Shown in pieces: positions 8,398-12,894 of a stretch of DNA of 12,894 bases. The position numbers were made by a program, and so were the translations under genes. The stretch is from NCBI GenBank assembly GCA_937912045.1, contig CALDPI010000001.1, positions 1-12,894 of the forward strand, written 5' to 3'. The number at the start of each line of letters is the position of its first letter. Position 1 is the stretch's first letter. Source of the DNA: an uncultured Clostridia bacterium (GTDB taxonomy: Bacteria > Bacillota > Clostridia > Oscillospirales > Acutalibacteraceae). The notes under the pieces were generated by a model. It worked only from the letters and a program-made list of their open reading frames with translations, searched no databases and was not told the origin of the DNA.

Positions 8398-8413
8398 ACA
8401 ATATAAGCGATTA

Positions 8414-8590
8414 TTAGTCAATATCCGATGCAAGCTTGTTAATTGCAATGCTAACGGTTTTTTCAACGATTATTTCATCGTTTTCGTGAGCCTTTTCTGC
8501 AATATCTCTTGCTTCCTTTGCAACCTGCAGCACGAGCTGATAACGGTTGTCCTTTGCCTCGATTAATTTACCAATAGCGGGATTCAACAT
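8414..8590 (-). CDS. rpoZ: DNA-directed RNA polymerase omega subunit
   Basis: Small RNA polymerase subunit that wraps the beta' C-terminus and helps assembly. The 58 residues begin MLNPAIGKLIEAKDNRYQLV and end in VSIAINKLASDID, matching the omega core (MLxPxIxxL ... Y.LV ... A..AR). This is slightly short for the family (about 65-90). The start at 8590 is preferred over the longer frame to 8623 because GAGGTG lies about 7 nt upstream and MLNP is the canonical start. The extra N-terminal codons would lie in gmk. The first 23 nt overlap the gmk 3' end, so its binding site is inside gmk and translation is probably coupled. Confidence 0.93.
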   Translation of the reverse strand: MLNPAIGKLIEAKDNRYQLVLQVAKEARDIAEKAHENDEIIVEKTVSIAINKLASDID

Positions 8591-9191
8591 TTTTAAGCAC
8601 CTCATCAATAATATTTTTTTCATCTTTATTTATCGGACGGCCCGAAATAATTATGGAAATCAGGTCGTCGACAGCGTCGCTTATTTTATCATTAACGACA
8701 ATATAGTCAAATTCTTTAGCCCTTTCAATTTCTACCAAGGCGGCATTCATTCGGGCCTTTATAACCTCTTCTTTTTCCGTGCCTCTGCCCTGCAGACGCC
8801 TTAAAAGCTCGTCATATGACGGAGGCATTATGAATACGCTCAGAGCTGAGGGCATCTTTTTGCGAACGTTAGCCGCGCCGTTGACATCAACCTCTAAAAT
8901 CATATCCTTGCCTCTTTCAAGACATTCTGTAACCGGGGCTTTCGGTGTACCGTAAAAATTACCGCAAAACTCATTATATTCAAGCAGCATATCGTCGGAA
9001 ATCAACTTTAAAAAAGCCTCGCGCGATATGAAGTTGTACTTTTCGCCCTCTTTTTCACCCTCTCGCATAGGACGCGAAACAGAGGAAATTGAAAATGCAA
9101 CCTCAGGATGTTTTTTGAAAAATTCACAAAGGAGAGTATCCTTTCCTGAACCGGATGGGCCCGAAACAATATAGAGCTTACCTTTATTCAT
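8568..9191 (-). CDS. gmk: Guanylate kinase
   Basis: Phosphorylates GMP/dGMP to GDP/dGDP with ATP, an essential step in GTP supply and (p)ppGpp balance. The 207 residues include the P-loop GPSGSGKDT (11-19), the GMP-binding segment SVSRPMREGEKEGEKY, and VDVNGAANVRKK. The residue after the P-loop lysine is Asp where many homologues have Gly (GKGT); I do not expect this to abolish activity. The start is taken as ATG at 9191. A TTG directly upstream (9194) is equally in frame, so the N-terminus is uncertain by one residue. Both overlap the remA stop by a few bases. The 3' end contains the rpoZ start. Confidence 0.96.
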   Translation of the reverse strand: MNKGKLYIVSGPSGSGKDTLLCEFFKKHPEVAFSISSVSRPMREGEKEGEKYNFISREAFLKLISDDMLLEYNEFCGNFYGTPKAPVTECLERGKDMILEVDVNGAANVRKKMPSALSVFIMPPSYDELLRRLQGRGTEKEEVIKARMNAALVEIERAKEFDYIVVNDKISDAVDDLISIIISGRPINKDEKNIIDEVLKNVESRYW

Positions 9192-9456
9192 CAACGCCTA
9201 CCTCATATTCTTCAAAATCCTGTTCCTCACTAATTCTGTTTGCAACAGTTTCGGATTGCAGATATGTAAGAATAATGTGGTCACTGTCGGTAATTATGAC
9301 GGCCCTCGTTCTTCTGCCATGTGTGGCATCAATCAGCACACCGCGCTCTTTAGCATCCTGTATAATACGCTTTATCGGTGCCGATTCAGGACTCACGATT
9401 GCAACCATTCTGTTTGCGGAAACCATATTACCAAAGCCGATGTTAATAAGTTTCAT
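9184..9456 (-). CDS. remA: Extracellular matrix regulator RemA (DUF370)
   Basis: Small DNA-binding protein of 90 residues. In Bacillus subtilis RemA forms rings that wrap DNA and activates biofilm-matrix and osmoprotection genes; its targets in Clostridia are mostly unknown. The N-terminus LINIGFGNMVSANRMVAIV and the segments SPESAPIKR and GRRTRAVIITDSDH are hallmark conserved blocks. The C-terminal tail (about 75-90) is acidic. The Shine-Dalgarno AGGTGA overlaps the yicC stop and lies about 5 nt before the ATG. The 3' end overlaps the gmk start. Position between yicC and gmk is conserved in Firmicutes. Confidence 0.95.
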   Translation of the reverse strand: MKLINIGFGNMVSANRMVAIVSPESAPIKRIIQDAKERGVLIDATHGRRTRAVIITDSDHIILTYLQSETVANRISEEQDFEEYEVGVDE

Positions 9457-9464
9457 AAAATCAC

Positions 9465-10343
9465 CTATTCTATGTTTTGAATTTGTTCTCTGATTTTTTC
9501 TATTTCCGATTTGATATCAACAACGGTATGTGCAATATCAATATCCTGCGCTTTCGAACCAATTGTGTTGGCTTCCCTGTTCATTTCTTGTACAAGGAAA
9601 TCAAGCTTACGGCCAACCGCCTCATCCGACTCCAAAAGTTGCTTAAGCTGAGAGATATGGCTGCGCAGTCTGACGGTTTCTTCGGCAACGGCAACCTTAT
9701 CTGCAAAAATTGCCGTTTCGGTTATGAGTCTTTGCTCGTCAACCTGGGCATCAGCCAAAAGGTCTTTAATCTTTTCTGTCAGCCTGTCCTTATACTGTTT
9801 AACGGTTTCGGGCGAACGCTTTTCAACAAAGGCAACCTTTTCTAAAATAAAGTCTGCGCGTGTCAAAACGTCGTCTTTAAGCCTTGCACCCTCAACCTCA
9901 CGCATTGAAACAAAGGCATTAACAGCGTCCAAGGTTGTGCTGAGCACTGCTTCGGTGATGGCCTCTTCATCGACGGACTTTTTCTTGATATTAAACACAT
10001 CGGAATTTCGTGCAATGACCGACGCGGTTATATCGTTTTTAACACCATAAAGCTTCGCAATACTCTTGAGCGCCTTTACGTATCCGTCAGCAAAGGAGCG
10101 GTCAACCTCAATCTCAACAGCGTCGTTATTTGAATCGTTAACGGTGACGTAAACCTCAACCTTGCCACGAGAAATTTTTTCCTTTAAAAACGATTTGAGT
10201 TTTTCATCAAGAAAAGCGCAATTTCTCGGCACGCGGGAGGAAAATTCGAAATAACGATGGTTAACCGATTTAATTTCAACGGTTACTTCCATAGCATCAA
10301 AAATTCTTTCAGCCCGACCAAAACCGGTCATACTTTTAATCAT
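9465..10343 (-). CDS. yicC: YicC/YloC-family endoribonuclease
   Basis: Member of the YicC family (B. subtilis YloC), shown in other bacteria to be endoribonucleases acting on small RNAs and mRNA. The 292 residues start with the signature MIKSMTGFGRAE (1-12), followed by VEIKSVNHRYFEFSSRVP in the N-terminal domain. The C-terminal DUF1732 region carries ETAIFADKVAVAEE, RLRSHI, and VGRKLDFLVQEMNREANTI, ending EIEKIREQIQNIE. It is the first gene of the operon, behind a consensus-like promoter at 10389-10416. A weak AAAGG site lies about 10 nt before the ATG. The start is fixed by the family N-terminus. Confidence 0.95.
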   Translation of the reverse strand: MIKSMTGFGRAERIFDAMEVTVEIKSVNHRYFEFSSRVPRNCAFLDEKLKSFLKEKISRGKVEVYVTVNDSNNDAVEIEVDRSFADGYVKALKSIAKLYGVKNDITASVIARNSDVFNIKKKSVDEEAITEAVLSTTLDAVNAFVSMREVEGARLKDDVLTRADFILEKVAFVEKRSPETVKQYKDRLTEKIKDLLADAQVDEQRLITETAIFADKVAVAEETVRLRSHISQLKQLLESDEAVGRKLDFLVQEMNREANTIGSKAQDIDIAHTVVDIKSEIEKIREQIQNIE

Positions 10344-10388
10344 GCTTCTGCCAACCTTTCGCTATTATTCCATTATGTATTTATATAT

Positions 10389-10416
10389 ATTATCAAAATA
10401 TACCTTCATTTGTCAA
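10389..10416 (-). promoter_or_regulatory. Sigma-A-type promoter for the yicC-to-pknB operon
   Basis: On the minus strand, a perfect -35 TTGACA (10416-10411) and -10 GATAAT (10394-10389, five of six matches) are separated by 16 nt. Surrounding sequence is AT-rich. Expected transcription starts near 10380, leaving a leader of about 35-40 nt before yicC. It is the only clear promoter I see for the eleven downstream genes. Confidence 0.75.
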
Positions 10417-10472
10417 CCAAATAACCCCCATTGTAACTATTTTTAACCTTTTAGAAACTTTAAAAATTTATC

Positions 10473-10501
10473 TTGACATTCTGCTTTTGAGGTAATATAA
10501 T
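10473..10501 (+). promoter_or_regulatory. Perfect sigma-A promoter for tRNA-Thr
   Basis: TTGACA (10473-10478) and TATAAT (10496-10501) match the consensus at all twelve positions with the ideal 17-nt spacer. The expected start is near 10508, about 10 nt before the mature tRNA 5' end. It is back to back with the yicC promoter. Confidence 0.92.
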
Positions 10502-10518
10502 AAACAGGCTGCAATTTT

Positions 10519-10594
10519 GCTGCTATGGCTCAGATGGTAGAGCACATCCTTGGTAAGGATGAGGTCACCGGTTCAATTCCGGTTAGCAGCTCCA
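10519..10594 (+). tRNA. tRNA-Thr (anticodon GGT), CCA encoded
   Basis: A full cloverleaf can be drawn. The acceptor stem is GCTGCTA/TAGCAGC with discriminator T. The D stem is GCTC/GAGC. The anticodon stem CATCC/GGATG holds loop TTGGTAA (anticodon GGT, reads ACC and ACT). The variable loop is AGGTC and the T stem ACCGG/CCGGT has loop TTCAATT. The mature body is 73 nt (10519-10591) and CCA follows at 10592-10594. G1-C72 and C2-G71 agree with known threonine identity elements. It is a single-gene transcription unit with its own promoter and terminator. Confidence 0.97.
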
Positions 10595-10595
10595 T

Positions 10596-10634
10596 AAAAA
10601 ACATCCTCCCAAATACGGGAGGATGTTTTTTATT
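10596..10634 (+). terminator. Rho-independent terminator after tRNA-Thr
   Basis: AAAAACATCCTCCC pairs with GGGAGGATGTTTTT around the loop AAATAC, giving a stem of about 14-15 bp that ends in a T-run. It starts directly after the encoded CCA, which leaves almost no 3' trailer. Confidence 0.93.
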
Positions 10635-10721
10635 TACATCTACTCACAAAAATGAATATATGCAAGCAAGGCTGAAAAAATAAAGTATTGCACATTATCA
10701 TTATGAAATGAGGAAATCGGT

Positions 10722-11207
10722 TTGCAGACGGTTTTTATTTTTTCAACCAACGCTAATGAGTTAAAAAGCTTTTGCAAAAGCGCTTTTGGTCGTCATCTTT
10801 GCGGCAAGGATGAATTTTTTCACTATAAAACTCTCGACGTTCACATCGCAAGCAGAGCGCTCGACATTCACTCAAAAAAGGCGATAATTATATTCTTGGA
10901 CGTAGACGAAAGTTTCGAAAAAATGCAGGTTGAAAACGGTGCAATCTGCATTGTGGAATCGGGTAACAAAAACGCGATGTCGCTACTTGCGCGCAACAAA
11001 TGCTCTGCCATAGTATGCGGTGGACCACAGGATACAATTTCCTTTTCCAGCATTCAAAACGACAGCATTGTCATCTGCCAGCAAAGGTGCATTCACACTA
11101 TAGACGGAAAGAAAATTGAGCCGTGTGAATATATTTTTACACCGAGTGAAGATATGTCCATCGGCACAGCGCTGCTGGTTGCCGCATTAAAAACCGTAAC
11201 ACAGTAG
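10722..11207 (+). CDS. Uncharacterised conserved-looking protein, 161 residues
   Basis: I cannot assign a function. The protein has no signal peptide or membrane helix and looks like a small soluble alpha/beta protein. Hydrophobic strands are seen at KAIIIFLDVD (about 53-62), GAICIVES (about 73-80) and CSAIVCGG (about 93-100). The C-terminal block CGGPQDTISFSSI ... QR ... DGKKIEPCEY resembles, from memory, a family of small uncharacterised clostridial proteins with CGMxxKDTxTLSSx ... QR ... DGxxIEPxE; this is unverified. It starts with TTG at 10722, with AGGA about 8 nt upstream and no better in-frame ATG. It is the only protein gene wholly on the plus strand here. Its TAG (11205-11207) abuts the stop of the convergent DUF2344 gene with no gap and no terminator. 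I see no convincing promoter in 10635-10721. Composition matches its neighbours. Confidence 0.8.
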   Translation: MQTVFIFSTNANELKSFCKSAFGRHLCGKDEFFHYKTLDVHIASRALDIHSKKAIIIFLDVDESFEKMQVENGAICIVESGNKNAMSLLARNKCSAIVCGGPQDTISFSSIQNDSIVICQQRCIHTIDGKKIEPCEYIFTPSEDMSIGTALLVAALKTVTQ

Positions 11208-11846
11208 TTATTTAAAGACATCCATATCCGAATTATAAATCATCGTACGGCACACGGAATAATCCGGCAACTCACCAAATGCATTTAAGAGAAGTGTGGG
11301 GTTTATGTTATTTTCGCCACCCGCACTCAACACGACGTTCAAAACAACATTATCCCCGACAGATAGGTTAAAACGTTTAACAAACGGTGCAAGGTCAATT
11401 TCACGCATCGCTCCCTTTTTGGTCTTTTTCTCGGTAATTATTGTATCTCTTGATAAAAATTCCATAAGCGAATTTGCCAATTCTTTATCGGCCGATTCAA
11501 AGGTGATATCAAACTCTGCAAAAGCAATTTTACCTGTTTTCTCAACAGGCTCTAAAACAGAAAACACCTCTAACCCGTCCGGAAAAACGCCCATTAGAGC
11601 GTCCTTTAACATAGAATTTGTGTAATCGTCATCTGTTATCTTTATATCCAAAATCTCATAATCGCTTTTAAAGCCAAGTGAAAGCGGCAATGCAAATGTC
11701 AGGTACGGATGCTGATTAAAGCCCTCTGTATACCAGACGGGCACCTTTGCAAGACGTAAAAGACGCGACATCAAGCGGTACATATCGAGGTGCGAGGCGA
11801 AAATCATTCTGCCGAATTTTTTATAAAATATTCTAACGTTTCTCAA
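11208..11846 (-). CDS. DUF2344 / TIGR03936-type radical SAM-linked protein
   Basis: Partner protein of the TIGR03960-type radical SAM enzyme; the biochemical role is not established, although the pair often lies beside RNase G and ribosomal-protein genes. The 212 residues begin LRNVRIFYKKFGRMIFASHLD (read as Met at the TTG), and continue with MSRLLRLAKVPVWYTEGFNQHP and LPLSLGFKSDYEILD, the conserved core of the family. TTG at 11846 is chosen because GGAGG lies 8 nt upstream and RNVRIFYKKFG is where homologues begin. The open frame to 11921 would add 25 residues out of frame within the radical SAM gene. It overlaps the radical SAM 3' end by 14 nt, so translation is probably coupled. The usual downstream rng/rplU genes are missing; a convergent unknown gene follows instead. 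Confidence 0.88.
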   Translation of the reverse strand: MRNVRIFYKKFGRMIFASHLDMYRLMSRLLRLAKVPVWYTEGFNQHPYLTFALPLSLGFKSDYEILDIKITDDDYTNSMLKDALMGVFPDGLEVFSVLEPVEKTGKIAFAEFDITFESADKELANSLMEFLSRDTIITEKKTKKGAMREIDLAPFVKRFNLSVGDNVVLNVVLSAGGENNINPTLLLNAFGELPDYSVCRTMIYNSDMDVFK

Positions 11847-12708
11847 AGCAGACACCCTCCCCATAGCAAGTGGCACCACAGCCTGCGCATTTAATTCTGC
11901 AGTTTGGTGTTGTGGCGGCATTATATGCCCTTTCGTTCTCTTTAATCAGAAAATCCTTGCTGACAGCATAGTTTAAATGCTCCCAGGGCATAACCTCGGA
12001 AAATTCACGCTTTCGGTTGGCGTAAAACGACGTATCTACACCGCATTCTTCAAATGCGGCAATCCACTTATCAAGGTCAAAGCATTCATTCCAGCCGTCA
12101 AAAACACAGCCTTTTTTATAGGCGGCTTCAATAACGTCACAAAGTCTTCTGTCGCCGCGCGCAATAACTCCCTCAAGAAAGCTCGTTGAAGAATCGTGAT
12201 AACTGAGTGACACCTTTTTCGTAGTGATGGAATTTCGCAGCAAATCGTGTCGGCGGCGAATTTCCTCAACCGTAATCTGCGGCTCAAACTGGAATGGTGT
12301 AAAGGGCTTTGGAACAAAGGTGGAAACGCTGACAGAAACGTTCACCGCCTTGCCCTTTGGTTTATTGGGCATATGATAAAAGCTGTCGACAATTTTCTGT
12401 GCAAGCTCTGCAATGCCTCTGATATCGTCATCGGTTTCTGTGGGCAGACCAATCATAAAATACAGCTTTACAGAGGTGTATCCACCCTCAAATGCGGTGA
12501 GACAGGTACGGAGAATTTCCTCCTCTGTAATGTTTTTGTTAATGACGTCGCGAAGACGCTGTGTGCCTGCTTCGGGCGCAAAGGTAAGTCCGCTTTTGCG
12601 TACCTTGCTGATTTTCTGAAGAAGGCTTTCGCTGAAGTTATCGACACGAAGAGACGGAACCGCAAGGTTCACATGCTCCTTCGGGGTCCATTCAAGAAGA
12701 TCATCGAG
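11833..12708 (-). pseudogene. TIGR03960-type B12/radical SAM protein, truncated at its 5' end
   Basis: About 291 residues match the C-terminal half of a family normally about 600 residues long. Recognisable blocks are EHVNLAVPSLRVDNFSESL, TFAPEAGTQRLRDVINK, VKLYFMIGLPTETDDDI, KPFTPFQFEP, and the cysteine-rich end CRIKCAGCGATCYGEGVC. The N-terminal cobalamin-binding-like domain and the CxxxCxxC [4Fe-4S] motif are missing. Family-like sequence begins near 12708 (LDDLLEWT). Upstream, the frame reads backwards through another gene and its terminator, and its only distal ATG (12795) lies in the terminator loop. The remnant would lack the cluster site and is probably inactive, unless the break is an assembly artefact. 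The 3' part retains the signals for the DUF2344 gene. Confidence 0.85.
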
Positions 12709-12780
12709 ACTCTGTGTGAAAGCGGAGTGTTGATGAAGGAATATGGCTCTAAAGGCGGTACATTTTATGTGCTGACATAA
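12691..12780 (+). pseudogene. 3' end of an unidentified plus-strand gene, 5' part lost at the junction
   Basis: The last 29 codons run from FKKIIETL to GGTFYVLT, end in TAA at 12778-12780, and are followed directly by a strong terminator. The amphipathic helix with CESGVLMKEYGSKGGTFYVL looks like the recognition helix and wing of a winged-helix domain, as found at the end of some regulators and AlbA-type ATP-binding proteins; this is a weak inference. The frame stays open upstream to 12247, but that stretch is antisense to the conserved radical SAM sequence and so is not part of this protein. The breakpoint lies within about 12691-12708, where both frames are plausible. Confidence 0.55.
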
Positions 12781-12813
12781 AAAAGAACCCGGCATTGTGC
12801 CGGGTTCTTTTTT
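12779..12813. terminator. Strong bidirectional rho-independent terminator
   Basis: A perfect 16-bp inverted repeat, AAAAAAGAACCCGGCA/TGCCGGGTTCTTTTTT, surrounds a TTG loop. T-runs lie on both sides, so it can end transcription from the plus-strand gene stopping at 12780 and from the minus-strand gene stopping at 12823. Confidence 0.95.
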
Positions 12814-12822
12814 ATTGTCATT

Positions 12823-12894
12823 TCAGAGTATGATTAACAGCAAAAATGCAATTGCATATATAATTTTCTCAATGTCTATTTTTATCTCAACTTT
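12823..12894 (-). CDS. C-terminal end of an unidentified protein with a terminal membrane helix (runs off window)
   Basis: The last 23 codons enter from the window edge in one open frame and stop at TGA (12825-12823). They read KVEIKIDIEKI followed by a hydrophobic stretch IYAIAFLLLIIL, which looks like a tail-anchoring or final transmembrane helix. The placement supports a real gene: it ends 10 nt before the bidirectional terminator, in the convergent arrangement that such a terminator serves. Family cannot be determined. Confidence 0.5.
   Translation of the reverse strand, partial: KVEIKIDIEKIIYAIAFLLLIIL

Noticed and set aside
11847..11921. Extended N-terminus of the DUF2344 protein
   Set aside because: The extra 25 codons lie out of frame inside the radical SAM gene, and a spaced GGAGG marks the TTG at 11846.
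12247..12780. Plus-strand open frame of 177 codons as one gene
   Set aside because: Everything before about 12691 is antisense to strongly conserved radical SAM sequence. Only the last 29 codons look real.
11833..12795. Radical SAM gene starting at the ATG at 12795
   Set aside because: That ATG lies in the loop of a terminator hairpin, and the first 29 codons are the antisense of another gene's end.
12830..12894. Plus-strand gene starting at the ATG at 12830
   Set aside because: No good ribosome binding site is present, and the opposite strand gives a convincing C-terminus in a convergent layout with the terminator.
1..12894. CRISPR arrays, insertion sequences, phage or defence genes, toxin-antitoxin pairs
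   Set aside because: Reading both strands showed no direct-repeat array, transposase, integrase or recognisable defence motif. The content is housekeeping.

Overview
The window looks like chromosomal DNA from a low-to-moderate-GC member of the Clostridia, probably near the Ruminococcaceae/Oscillospiraceae. The grounds are the Firmicutes operon order (yicC-remA-gmk-rpoZ ... priA-def-fmt-rsmB-rlmN-stp-pknB), the presence of remA, strong GGAGG-type ribosome binding sites, frequent TTG/GTG starts and consensus sigma-A promoters. Family assignments come from reading motifs by eye; no search was run.

Layout. (1) Positions 1-45, minus strand: the first 15 codons of a probable tadA. (2) Positions 124-10343, minus strand: one long housekeeping operon. 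In transcription order it holds yicC (RNase), remA (DNA-binding regulator), gmk (guanylate kinase), rpoZ (RNAP omega), priA (replication restart helicase), def and fmt (N-formyl-methionine handling), rsmB and rlmN (rRNA methylation), stp (PP2C phosphatase) and pknB (PASTA Ser/Thr kinase). Genes overlap or lie within about 25 nt, and the Shine-Dalgarno often sits on the upstream stop codon. The one larger gap, between rpoZ and priA, holds two hairpins. (3) Positions 10344-10721: a divergent promoter region, a tRNA-Thr(GGT) with its own perfect promoter and terminator, then the leader of a lone plus-strand gene. (4) Positions 10722-11207: a 161-residue uncharacterised protein, ending exactly where the convergent next gene ends. 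(5) Positions 11208-12708, minus strand: a DUF2344 (TIGR03936-type) protein and the C-terminal part of its usual partner, a TIGR03960-type radical SAM protein. The radical SAM gene is cut at about 12.7 kb, where it meets the 3' end of an unrelated plus-strand gene. (6) Positions 12779-12894: a strong bidirectional terminator and the C-terminal end of another minus-strand gene.

Functionally the main operon couples nucleotide supply, transcription, replication restart, translation initiation, rRNA modification and a kinase/phosphatase pair. I see no CRISPR array, insertion sequence, phage gene or defence system. The points worth a second look are the broken synteny at both ends (an odd pknB tail next to tadA, and the truncated radical SAM gene), the hairpin pair where coaBC usually sits, the uncharacterised plus-strand gene, and two substitutions at conserved motif positions (Stp Asp to Glu, RsmB Pro-Cys to Leu-Cys).
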